Assembly (NCBI GenBank): GCA_017304505.1
Contig: JAFKKQ010000054.1
Span: forward strand, 1 to 10,802
Source: Hyphomicrobiales bacterium
GTDB taxonomy: Bacteria; Pseudomonadota; Alphaproteobacteria; Rhizobiales; Xanthobacteraceae
Direction: 5' to 3'
Length of the DNA: 10,802 nucleotides
A program made the position numbers and the translations under genes. The notes beneath the pieces are model-generated. The model was not told the DNA's origin and did no database searches. It saw only the letters and a list, made by a program, of their open reading frames with translations. Positions 1 through 6,862 of the stretch are shown one piece after another. Position 1 is the first letter of the stretch; the number at the start of each line of letters is the position of its first letter.

Positions 1-120
1 CGGACGATCGACCTCGATCAACAAACCCTTCTCGCGCAGCGCTTCGATGTGCTCATGCAGATCCAGATACTTGCGCTTATCCGAAGCGCCGCCCTTATCA
101 ATCGTCTTATTTTGCGCCAT
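1..120 (-). CDS. UbiD-family decarboxylase, N-terminal fragment (runs off left edge)
   Basis: The minus strand starts with ATG at 120 and reads 40 codons without a stop to the window edge. Residues 18-40 read KYLDLHEHIEALREKGLLI followed by EVDRP. This matches the usual UbiD opening: a DLR-like helix, a hydrophobic Leu-rich helix ending in G-x-L, then a V-D-R-P strand. UbiD enzymes use prenylated FMN for reversible decarboxylation of aromatic or unsaturated acids. The catalytic and cofactor-binding regions lie outside the window, so function rests on this N-terminus plus the catabolic neighbourhood. A weak AAGGAAA ribosome site sits about 10 bases upstream. The 220 bases between this gene and the IclR stop (121-340) contain no other convincing gene and presumably carry its promoter. 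A short N-terminal piece of a different helical protein cannot be excluded. Confidence 0.65.
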   Translation of the reverse strand, partial: MAQNKTIDKGGASDKRKYLDLHEHIEALREKGLLIEVDRP

Positions 121-340
121 GTGTCTACGTTTCCTTCGGTTGGATGGCTGGGATTCTTAGGAAATCGCTCATCGGCGACGTTTCCGGCTTATTGGTCGCG
201 GCGTTGTGCTTCTCATGCGCCCGCGATGCGGTTCAGATCTTCCGAGTTACGAAGAACATTCCCCGGCGGGTGGCCTTGCTTTTGCAAAATTCTCCGATCG
301 ATCCGGACACGACATAGAGTGTGCCAGCGATCCGTTATCC

Positions 341-1069
341 TCATTGCGGTTTTGGAATCGAACTGGCGATGCTAGAGGCATTCATGTAGGCAATGAGCGA
401 TTGAAGCCGTTTCCGGCTTTCGATCAATTGCGCACGCACCTTTCGCTCGTTGGCGTTCGTGAGGCGGGACAGCGTTACAGCGACATTCAGGACTCCGAGG
501 AGTTCGCGCTTCGCATTGAGGACAGGAACGGCAACAGCTCCGAGATCGGATTTACGCTCGCCTCTTGACGATACCCAGCCGCGCCGCCTGATCTGAAGCG
601 ATTCCTCATCCTGACTCCCCGACCCGTACGCCTTGAATATGCGGCCCGTCGCTCCGACAAAGAGCGCATGCCGCCCTCCTTCAACCAGGTAATGGCGAAC
701 CGAGCCCGGTGAGACTTCGCGAAAAAGAAGAATGCGGTCTCGCCCATGTCGAATATAGAAAGAAACGGTTTCGCCGGTCGCAGCGGTGAGAAGTTTAAGC
801 TCCGGGCGGATCGCATCTTCGAGGTCGCGACTGACCCGGGCCAGATTGCCAAGATGGCTAAGCTCGTCACCAAGAGAATAACGTCCCTTTTCGTCCCGCT
901 TCAGGAAACCTTTCCGCTGCAATGAGACCGACAGGCGAAGGATCGTACTCTTGTAGAGACAGCAGCGTTGCGCCAGTTGCGCGAGCGTGAGCGTTTCGCC
1001 CGCCACCTCGAAACAAGCGAGTACGCTAAGTGCTCGCTCGACTGCATCGACTCCTCTTGGCGTACTCAT
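341..1069 (-). CDS. IclR-family transcriptional regulator
   Basis: This 242-residue protein has the two-part IclR architecture. An N-terminal winged helix-turn-helix spans about residues 8-66, with the motif LTLAQLAQRC..YKSTILRL and a wing ending GRYSLG. The C-terminal effector domain spans about 85-230 and includes TVSFYIRHGRDRILLFREVS, the GATGRIFKAY stretch and RGWVSSRGERKSDLGAVAVPV, all in the usual order. The ATG at 1069 places the DNA-binding domain at the normal distance from the N-terminus. IclR proteins of this kind commonly sense aromatic or small organic acids and control neighbouring catabolic genes as activators or repressors. The UbiD-type gene 220 bases downstream on the same strand is a likely target, and the upstream palindrome at 1131-1151 is a candidate autoregulatory site. 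The effector is unknown. Confidence 0.93.
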   Translation of the reverse strand: MSTPRGVDAVERALSVLACFEVAGETLTLAQLAQRCCLYKSTILRLSVSLQRKGFLKRDEKGRYSLGDELSHLGNLARVSRDLEDAIRPELKLLTAATGETVSFYIRHGRDRILLFREVSPGSVRHYLVEGGRHALFVGATGRIFKAYGSGSQDEESLQIRRRGWVSSRGERKSDLGAVAVPVLNAKRELLGVLNVAVTLSRLTNANERKVRAQLIESRKRLQSLIAYMNASSIASSIPKPQ

Positions 1070-1120
1070 CGCGGTCCGTCTTCTTCTGCACGAGACTCTT
1101 ACCGCTCCGCCGATGAAGCG

Positions 1121-1130
1121 GAACAGGTTC
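1121..1130. repeat. GAACAGGTTC inverted decamer upstream of the IclR gene
   Basis: GAAC-AG-GTTC is a 4-2-4 inverted repeat in the upstream region of the IclR gene, 52 bases before its start codon. The identical decamer is the core of the longer inverted repeat between the Rieske and TetR genes (3990-3999). It directly abuts the 21-base palindrome at 1131-1151. A regulatory role is inferred; a ten-base match can arise by chance. Confidence 0.4.
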
Positions 1131-1151
1131 GCGTTCTGACCAGCAGAACGC
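1131..1151. promoter_or_regulatory. Perfect 8-5-8 palindrome, candidate IclR operator
   Basis: The sequence is GCGTTCTG, then ACCAG, then CAGAACGC: a perfect 8-base inverted repeat with a 5-base spacer. It lies 62 bases upstream of the IclR start codon in the only non-coding gap beside that gene. IclR-family proteins typically bind palindromes of about 15-20 bases near their own promoter, so an autoregulatory operator is the simplest reading. It does not resemble a terminator for the GMC gene that ends at 1241, since no T-run follows on the minus strand. Confidence 0.5.
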
Positions 1152-1240
1152 TCGGAATCTGACGGAAAAAGCAGGGGACGAGAAGCCTGTAAGCCCCGGT
1201 TTTTACGGTGTGTGCACGGGGCCGGTTTACGCCAAGCCGA

Positions 1241-2860
1241 TCATCCCGACGCCTCGGCAGAAGATGAAATCAGACGCGCGGCCTTTTCCGCCATCATCAG
1301 GATACATGCGTTGATGTGACCTGAAACAAGATCAGGCATAGCCGATCCGTCGACCACCCGCAGTCGCTGCAAACCGCGCACGCGAAGCTCGGGATCCAGT
1401 ACAGCTTTTTCGCCGACACCCATCGCGCAGGTGCCCGCCGGATGGTGCGCGGTGATGGCGGTGCGCCGCAGCCACGTTTCGGCTTCAACCCGGGTTTTCG
1501 GCAGCGTTTCAGGGCTGAGCATTCGCCCGCGAAACGGAAGAAGCGCCCTGCGCTGCGCCAATTCCATTGCCCGTTGGTAGGCTTGGTGGAAGACGTCGAT
1601 ATCGGCCGGCTCGGAGAGAAAGTTGTAGGCAATCCGAGGCGGCTCCATCGGATCGCCGCTGTGCAGCCTGACGGTGCCGCGGCTTTTCGGATGCAGAAGC
1701 GTAGGACGGATGGCGTATTCGTCGTCGTAAGCGGGCTTCAGACCTGGAAACCAGAGATGCGCCTTGGGCGAGACCGCGCGGAACATCAACTCCATATCAG
1801 GCACGTCGCTGTCCGGCCGCGTCTTGAGAAACGCAAACAGGCCACCCGGAACAACAGTGGCAGGGCCCGAACCCGACACATAGGCGCGCATCATACCCAG
1901 CGCCATGCGATCCGCCCGCATCACATCGCGAAACGGCCCCGACCCGATCCGCTCGAAATTGATCCAACTGGCCAAGTGATCCTGGAGATTATCCCCGACG
2001 GGCAAGTCCACCAGCGGGGTGATCCCCATTGCACGCAAGTGAGCGGCCGGCCCGATCCCCGACAGCATGAGAAGTTGCGGTGTGTTGAACGTCCCCGCGC
2101 AGAGGATCACCTCCTGGTCGGCGTGAACGCCTCCCTTGGAACGCCCGCAAGCAAACTCGATGCCCGTCGCCGTGGTGCCCTGCATCAGGATGCGCGTGAC
2201 ATGGGCGCCTGTCACAACGCGAAGATTGCGGCGGCCCCGGGCCGGCTTGAGATAAGCCGTGGCGGCCGAGGAACGCCTGCCGTTGCCGATGGTGAATTGG
2301 ATTCGCGCAAACCCGTCCTGATTTTCCCCGTTTGAATCCGCGGTAACGGGATAGCCGGCGGCCCGGCCGGCATCCGTCCAGGCTTGGAAAATCGGATCGC
2401 GAGTCCGTGCAAACTGGATTTGCAGAGGCCCTCCTCCTCCTCGCCACGGATTCTCGCCGCCTTCCCAGGTTTCACCAATCTTGAAATAGGGAAGCACGTC
2501 CGAATACGACCAGCCCGTTGCGCCATTGTGCGCCCAGCGGTTGTAGTCGTTGCAGTGGCCCCTGGTGTAGGCCATGACATTGATCGAGGACGACCCGCCC
2601 AGAACCTTGCCGCGCATGGCCTCGATGCGGCGTCCACCGAGCGCGGATTCCGGTTCGGTATCGTATCCCCAGTCGTGCAAGCGATGCTGGTGAAGCTTTC
2701 CCATCCCCAACGGGATGTGGATCAAAGGGTCCCAATCCACTCCCCCGGCTTCAAGCAAAAGCACCCGCACAGCGGGATTCTCGCTCAGGCGGCTGGCAAG
2801 CACACAGCCGGCGGAGCCCGCTCCGACGATCACGTAGTCGAAGGACGTTCGATCGGCCAT
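1241..2860 (-). CDS. GMC-family FAD-dependent oxidoreductase (choline/alcohol dehydrogenase-like)
   Basis: This 539-residue protein, about the normal length for the family, shows the full GMC pattern. The FAD-binding Rossmann motif FDYVIVGAGSAGC is at residues 7-19. GMC signature 1 (RGKVLGGSSSINVMAYTRG) is at about 83-101. Signature 2 (GTFNTPQLLMLSGIG) is at 256-270. The C-terminal catalytic region has HHPAGTCAMG (H473 likely catalytic) and SGHINACILMMAEKAA (H515). GMC enzymes oxidise alcohols or similar groups with FAD. I chose ATG at 2860, which puts the FAD motif at residue 7. A TTG four codons upstream (2872) is an alternative, and neither has a strong ribosome site. The gene begins 18 bases after the Rieske stop on the same strand, so the two are very likely co-transcribed. 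The substrate cannot be told. Confidence 0.93.
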   Translation of the reverse strand: MADRTSFDYVIVGAGSAGCVLASRLSENPAVRVLLLEAGGVDWDPLIHIPLGMGKLHQHRLHDWGYDTEPESALGGRRIEAMRGKVLGGSSSINVMAYTRGHCNDYNRWAHNGATGWSYSDVLPYFKIGETWEGGENPWRGGGGPLQIQFARTRDPIFQAWTDAGRAAGYPVTADSNGENQDGFARIQFTIGNGRRSSAATAYLKPARGRRNLRVVTGAHVTRILMQGTTATGIEFACGRSKGGVHADQEVILCAGTFNTPQLLMLSGIGPAAHLRAMGITPLVDLPVGDNLQDHLASWINFERIGSGPFRDVMRADRMALGMMRAYVSGSGPATVVPGGLFAFLKTRPDSDVPDMELMFRAVSPKAHLWFPGLKPAYDDEYAIRPTLLHPKSRGTVRLHSGDPMEPPRIAYNFLSEPADIDVFHQAYQRAMELAQRRALLPFRGRMLSPETLPKTRVEAETWLRRTAITAHHPAGTCAMGVGEKAVLDPELRVRGLQRLRVVDGSAMPDLVSGHINACILMMAEKAARLISSSAEASG

Positions 2861-2878
2861 ACCGCGCGGCAATGGCCG

Positions 2879-3967
2879 TCAGATCTGCTCTTGGGCGATC
2901 AGGTTCTGAAGAACACGCTTGTAACGCACCGGTCCGACGTCAATGGAAAGCAGATGCGGCTCGAGATCTTCGCCGGCCTGATCGATCGCAACCTGTTGGG
3001 CCTCGATGACCGGTCCGTCCTGCTCGGCAAACGCGAAGCGACGCATCACGGATATCTTCTCCCGAATTTGCTCATTAACGGAACTGTCGGTTAAGACGTT
3101 CCAGCGTACGGCGGTGAAATGATAGCGCGTCGTGCGTTCGGTTTCCGGCGTGAGAAAGTGAATGCCATAGTATCCCGTGCCCGTTTCCGGATCGGTACCG
3201 GGCTTATGGACGCCGGAGCGAAGCAGCATGTTGCCTGGCGCAGTCCAGCGGATTGTATTCCACTTATCGACCCGCTCCTGACCCGGCATTTGAAAGGCAA
3301 AGAGCCCGGGTATCCTTGAGTTCGTCGACTTACGGCCGACAACGACCGCGTCGCCATCCTGCTCGACGGAAATCTCGGAGTCGATCGTATCCTCGTTTCC
3401 CAGCAATCCGTCGTGCAGATAAGATACGTGGCTGAGATCGAGAAGATTGTCGACCACGAGTTCGTAATTCGCCTTGATGATAATCCAGTCCCGCTTCGTC
3501 ACATGGCTTTCCTCGCGCGTGTCGAGCGGGCTGAAATCCGGAATCTTCGAAGGATCGGCCGGCTTGTCTCCCATCCAGATCCACAGGGCGCGGTGCTTCT
3601 CCACGATCGGATAGGTCTTCACCCGAAGACCCGGCGCAATTCGCCCATTGCCATGCGGGTTCAACACACAGGCGCCTGAACCGTCGAATTCCAGCCCGTG
3701 GTAAGCGCACTGGATGCGGTCGCCGGCAACAACCTTGCCGAGATGAAGCGGCGCGAAACGGTGCGCGCAGCGGTCGGTCAACGCGGCGACAGATCCGTCC
3801 GCCTTCCGGAAAATCGCGATGTTCTCATTCAGAATAACGCGACCGACCACCTGACCCGGCGCCAGATCTTCCGCCCACATGGCAACGTACCAGGCGTTGC
3901 GCACAAAGCTGCCGCTGATCATCGCTCTGGTGTTGCGGGGCTCCGCGATGCGGGGGGTCACATTCAT
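2879..3967 (-). CDS. Rieske non-heme iron oxygenase, VanA-like alpha subunit
   Basis: This 362-residue protein has an N-terminal Rieske [2Fe-2S] domain with C67-x-H69 and C87-x2-H90 (RCAHRFAPLH and CAYHGLEF). The C-terminal catalytic domain carries DNLLDLSHVSYLHDG: D177 is the probable bridging acid and H180/H185 are iron ligands, with D317 in FAEQDGPVIEAQQ a likely third ligand. Size and motif spacing fit the vanillate O-demethylase/dicamba monooxygenase group, which hydroxylates or O-demethylates aromatic acids. Such enzymes need a reductase, and none is encoded here, so electrons must come from elsewhere. The ATG at 3967 has GGAG six bases upstream. It is the first gene of an operon with the GMC gene, divergent from the TetR gene, with a palindrome between them that suggests repression. 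The exact substrate is unknown. Confidence 0.93.
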   Translation of the reverse strand: MNVTPRIAEPRNTRAMISGSFVRNAWYVAMWAEDLAPGQVVGRVILNENIAIFRKADGSVAALTDRCAHRFAPLHLGKVVAGDRIQCAYHGLEFDGSGACVLNPHGNGRIAPGLRVKTYPIVEKHRALWIWMGDKPADPSKIPDFSPLDTREESHVTKRDWIIIKANYELVVDNLLDLSHVSYLHDGLLGNEDTIDSEISVEQDGDAVVVGRKSTNSRIPGLFAFQMPGQERVDKWNTIRWTAPGNMLLRSGVHKPGTDPETGTGYYGIHFLTPETERTTRYHFTAVRWNVLTDSSVNEQIREKISVMRRFAFAEQDGPVIEAQQVAIDQAGEDLEPHLLSIDVGPVRYKRVLQNLIAQEQI

Positions 3968-3986
3968 GTTGAACTCCGTTGACAGA

Positions 3987-4002
3987 CATGAACAGGTTCA
4001 TG
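3987..4002. promoter_or_regulatory. Perfect 7-2-7 inverted repeat, candidate TetR operator
   Basis: CATGAAC-AG-GTTCATG is a perfect inverted repeat in the 42-base gap between the divergent Rieske (start 3967) and TetR (start about 4010) genes. A further GTTCAT half-site follows at about 4012-4017, so three half-sites occur within some 30 bases. TetR-family repressors usually bind such palindromes in the gap beside their own gene. From here one regulator could block both the Rieske-GMC operon and itself. No clear -35/-10 pair could be assigned. Confidence 0.6.
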
Positions 4003-4009
4003 AATAATC

Positions 4010-4681
4010 GTGTTCATAATTTTGCCACGCACGCAGATAGCGGTCAACACGCCGTCGGCGACTGACAGGGTCTTAGACTTGGGCCTGCGGGAAACAGCCA
4101 AGCTCAGCAAGCGGCGCCGGATCGAGGGCGCGGCACGGGTGGTTTTCGCCAGAAAAGGCTTTCGCGGCGCCACGGTGCGCGAGATCGCCACGCGGGCCCG
4201 CGTGGCTTCGGGAACGATTTTTCTCTACGCGCAGGACAAGCAAGAGCTTCTCCTCATGATCGTCAACGACGATCTCGACAAGCTGACCGATGCGCGGCTT
4301 CCGCGCACCAACGGACGAGCGGACCTCGTCGATCGGCTCATCGCCTTTTATCGCCCGCGCTACGAATATTGGGCACGGAATCCGGAAATGTCCCGCGATG
4401 CCATGGCCGAAATGGCGGCGAGCCATTCTCGACTTGAAGCCCGGCCGGAATCCGCGCGTGGAGAAGCGCGCCGTGCCAAAATGGCAACAAGGCTTCGCCA
4501 AATTCTGTCGGAATCAAAGCAAACACACCGCACGGAACGCGACGCGGATCGGGATGCGGTCGCCAAGATCGTCATGTCGATCTATTTTACCGAAGTTCGT
4601 CTCTGGCTGAACGATGCCATCCCGAACCCTGAGACCGGCCTTGAACGTCTCCGCCGGCTTTTCAGAGTCGCCGTCACCTAA
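4010..4681 (+). CDS. TetR/AcrR-family transcriptional regulator
   Basis: This protein of up to 223 residues has a TetR-type helix-turn-helix at about residues 38-80: RRRIEGAARVVFARKGFRGA, then TVREIATRARVASGTIFLY and the QDKQELL turn. The C-terminal ligand domain is helical and unrecognised, as is normal for the family. The start is uncertain. GTG at 4010 is the most upstream in-frame start but lacks a ribosome site. TTG at 4079, giving a protein beginning near GLRETAKLSKRRR, has AGGG about eight bases upstream and would leave room for a leader after the palindrome at 3987-4002. It is divergent from the Rieske-GMC operon and probably its local regulator. The ligand is unknown; an aromatic substrate or intermediate is a reasonable guess from context. 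Confidence 0.9.
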   Translation: MFIILPRTQIAVNTPSATDRVLDLGLRETAKLSKRRRIEGAARVVFARKGFRGATVREIATRARVASGTIFLYAQDKQELLLMIVNDDLDKLTDARLPRTNGRADLVDRLIAFYRPRYEYWARNPEMSRDAMAEMAASHSRLEARPESARGEARRAKMATRLRQILSESKQTHRTERDADRDAVAKIVMSIYFTEVRLWLNDAIPNPETGLERLRRLFRVAVT

Positions 4682-4777
4682 AAAAGCACCGTGGTGGAAA
4701 CGCCGGAGTCACGTTCACAGCCCCTTCAGGCGGACCAGGATCCGTCAGCCGCATGAAGCCGGTGCACCGCGGATTGA

Positions 4778-5635
4778 TTAACTCCGGAATTCCTTGATTT
4801 CAGGCTTGGCGCCCCACTCGCAAAAACCCTTTGGATCGAAGGGAAGCTGGCGCTCGCGATACAGCAATTCGTCGGCAATCGATCGCACGCCGGACGAATA
4901 CTCGAACACCATGCCATCCGGACCTTCGAAGTAAAGGAAACGCGCCGACGACGTCGGATGGCGACCCGGGCCGAACACCATCGGCACCTGACGCTCGGAC
5001 AGAAAGTTGTATGAACGCATCACATCATCGCCGCTTTCGACCTGGTGGTTGATGTGCTGGATACCGGCACGGTTCGTGGGGAACAGTGCGATCGTGTGGT
5101 GAACCTCGTCGATGCGAAGGAGCGCAGCATCGCCGATCCGGTCACTAACGCGGGCATTACAAATCTGGGTCCAGAACGCCTCGTCACGCACCGGATCGGT
5201 CGTGCATAGACCGATATGGCTAAAGCCGGTGATCCCTGCGTCGCGTTCCCCGTGATAGCGGGTGCCGCTGTGTTCCGGGCGCCAGACCAACTCGATTTTA
5301 TTGCCGGTCGGATCCTTGAAGCCAATGAACTCGCGCACCTGCCGGAGTTGTGCCTCCTCCGCGGTTCCGATTCGCACATCGTGGCCGGATCGCTCCAGTT
5401 CGGCGGCCGCCGAGGACAGGTCCCGACGCTCAGCCACCTCGAAAGCGGCAACCTGGTCGTCCGGCGAACCTTCGAAATAGCAGAGCGTGTGGCCGCGCTG
5501 ATCCGACTTGAAGTAGACGGCGTTCTTCAGACGCTGCGCGATCTCCAAGCCCAGATAGTCCGTGGCGAAATGCGTAGCGCCCTCCAGATCGCGGGTGCCA
5601 AGCCGCACGTAGGAAACGTCCTGAAGTCTGATCAC
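4778..5635 (-). CDS. VOC-family extradiol dioxygenase-like protein, metal site intact
   Basis: This 285-residue protein has two VOC modules (about 5-120 and 135-250) plus a C-terminal tail, the layout of type I extradiol ring-cleavage dioxygenases such as BphC. The expected 2-His-1-Glu iron ligands are present: H140 (GFSHIGL), H197 (INHQVES) and E245 (GMVFEYSSG). Other active-site positions known from BphC also appear kept: H180 (HHTIALFP), H226 (GPGRHP) and Y235 (FLYFEG). It should cleave a catechol-like diol next to a hydroxyl, in the cytoplasm. The start is GTG at 5635 with GGAG six bases upstream. It lies 40 bases downstream of a paralogous VOC gene on the same strand, so they are probably one operon. 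The exact substrate is unknown. The final residues share a C-x-W-G...I-x-E-F pattern with the paralogue. Confidence 0.88.
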   Translation of the reverse strand: MIRLQDVSYVRLGTRDLEGATHFATDYLGLEIAQRLKNAVYFKSDQRGHTLCYFEGSPDDQVAAFEVAERRDLSSAAAELERSGHDVRIGTAEEAQLRQVREFIGFKDPTGNKIELVWRPEHSGTRYHGERDAGITGFSHIGLCTTDPVRDEAFWTQICNARVSDRIGDAALLRIDEVHHTIALFPTNRAGIQHINHQVESGDDVMRSYNFLSERQVPMVFGPGRHPTSSARFLYFEGPDGMVFEYSSGVRSIADELLYRERQLPFDPKGFCEWGAKPEIKEFRS

Positions 5636-5675
5636 GCTCGTCTCCGTTCGTTGCTGCGCCGAGGAGAACGCGCCC

Positions 5676-6542
5676 CTAACTTGCTTTCACGTTGTTGAAT
5701 TCTTCGATTTTATTTTCGCTCCCCCACGAGCACAAGCCGCTCGGCCCACCAGGAAACTGCCTGGGCCGGCGCTCCGCGCCGCCCGCTGTTTCCCCCTCGG
5801 CAACAAAGCTGAAGAACACCCCTCCAGGGCTGGCAAATGTCAGGAACAGTTGGTCGGATGCCGGCCGGCGCCCAGGGCCGTGCACGATCGCAACCTGCGC
5901 ATTCTGCAAGACATAGTAGTTGCGCATCATGAGATTGACGCTCTCGACCGCATACTCGACGGCGAGTACCCCCGGCCGCTTGGCTGGAAACAGAGCCAAA
6001 CGATGATGTGCAGAATCGATCCTCAGATGAGGGGCGTCGCCGACCCAGTCACTGACGTGCGCACCGAGCATTTCCGTCCAAAGCGCCTCGTCTTCTGCGA
6101 TCGCGGTGCTGCGCAGCACGACGGCGTCCAGCCCCACGACACCGGCATCGCGAGACGGAAAGTATCGCCAACCAGAATTGAGCGGGCGGACCACGAGTTC
6201 GATCCGGTTACCGCTGTAATCGTTGAACCAAATAAAATCATGGACCTTGCGGAGTTTAGCTTCTTCGGCTGTTCCGCGCGCAGCACGCAGACCACGCGCA
6301 AGAGCCGCCTCAAGCGCGGCATCGAGAGTTTTGGGGTATCGCACCTCGAAGCCCACGGCCTGCAGCGCCGGGTCATCGGTCATAAATGCAAGCGTATAGT
6401 CCCGGCTGTCGGACCGAAATGTCGCTCGCGTTTCCGTCCGGTCAACCGGCTCCAACCCGAGGATGCGTTGCGCAAAGTCGGCGGCGCCGGCGAGATCGTC
6501 AGTGCCAAGCAGCACGTATCTAAGCTGTTCGATCGTAATCAA
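5676..6542 (-). CDS. VOC-family extradiol dioxygenase paralogue lacking metal ligands
   Basis: This 288-residue protein aligns without gaps to its downstream neighbour over about 250 residues. Shared blocks include LGT-x-DL-x-GA, GTAEEA-x-LR-x-V, GN-x-IELV and GPGR. All three iron-ligand positions are changed: H140 is A, H197 is Y and E245 is S. Two further active-site positions are also altered (H226 is R, Y235 is T), while the HH at 179-180 remains. It is therefore unlikely to be an iron-dependent dioxygenase. A structural or regulatory partner, a binding protein, or an enzyme with another chemistry are all possible. The reading frame is intact and ends in the same C-x-W-G...I-x-E-F tail, arguing against random decay. 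The start is TTG at 6542, with no ATG before residue 54; only a weak GTGGGTG lies upstream. It is the first gene of the VOC pair. Confidence 0.85.
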   Translation of the reverse strand: MITIEQLRYVLLGTDDLAGAADFAQRILGLEPVDRTETRATFRSDSRDYTLAFMTDDPALQAVGFEVRYPKTLDAALEAALARGLRAARGTAEEAKLRKVHDFIWFNDYSGNRIELVVRPLNSGWRYFPSRDAGVVGLDAVVLRSTAIAEDEALWTEMLGAHVSDWVGDAPHLRIDSAHHRLALFPAKRPGVLAVEYAVESVNLMMRNYYVLQNAQVAIVHGPGRRPASDQLFLTFASPGGVFFSFVAEGETAGGAERRPRQFPGGPSGLCSWGSENKIEEFNNVKAS

Positions 6543-6575
6543 TGTAGAGCACCCACGAAAACGCGCCGGCAGGGC

Positions 6576-6613
6576 GAGTTATGGCGTCGCACCTGGGAGT
6601 TATGATGCCGCAC
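6576..6613. promoter_or_regulatory. Two direct repeats with 21-bp period, candidate regulator site
   Basis: A GAGTTATG-N4-CGCAC element occurs at 6576-6592 and again at 6597-6613. The copies match at 14 of 17 positions and start exactly 21 bases apart, two turns of the DNA helix. They lie 34-71 bases upstream of the VOC operon start, where an activator or repressor would bind. Function is inferred from position and spacing only. Confidence 0.4.
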
Positions 6614-6855
6614 TTCCAGAGCACCTATTGCACACTATGGCCCGTGGCTGGAACGCCTGCGCACCCTCAACACCTATTCGTATAGCGCATAAAAGGTCCG
6701 ATAGGCGATCATGGTAGGAAGGCTCCAGATCGCTGCGTGATAGTGACGCCGCCCGACTCGGACTGCACGATGGCATTTGAAATCCAAACTCGAGGGCGGT
6801 AATGAACAATGAACTGAGTAATATACGAGGCGGCCGGCTCAAGGCCGACAGCAGA

Positions 6856-6862
6856 GGGAGGG
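6856..6862 (+). promoter_or_regulatory. Strong ribosome binding site that sets the binding-protein start
   Basis: GGGAGGG lies five bases before the ATG at 6868. It strongly supports that start over the in-frame ATG at 6802, whose upstream region has no comparable site. Confidence 0.75.

Noticed and set aside
231..257. GTTC...GAAC and TCTTC...GAAGA inverted arms ahead of the UbiD-type gene
   Set aside because: The two candidate pairings overlap and are short with long spacers, so they are not distinguishable from chance.
49..568. Short plus-strand frames overlapping the UbiD-type start and the IclR 3' end
   Set aside because: No ribosome sites or recognisable domains, and they overlap better supported minus-strand genes.
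1193..1222. Possible terminator after the GMC gene (GCCCCG...CGGGGC)
   Set aside because: Only a six-base stem with an 18-base loop and no downstream T-run on the minus strand; too weak to call.
1442..2335. 297-codon plus-strand open frame inside the GMC gene
   Set aside because: Arg/His/Pro-rich, low-complexity shadow translation; the minus strand carries the full set of GMC signatures.
4724..4758. Possible bidirectional terminator between the convergent TetR and VOC genes
   Set aside because: CTTCA...TGAAG arms pair, but the stem is interrupted several times and no T-run follows on either strand.
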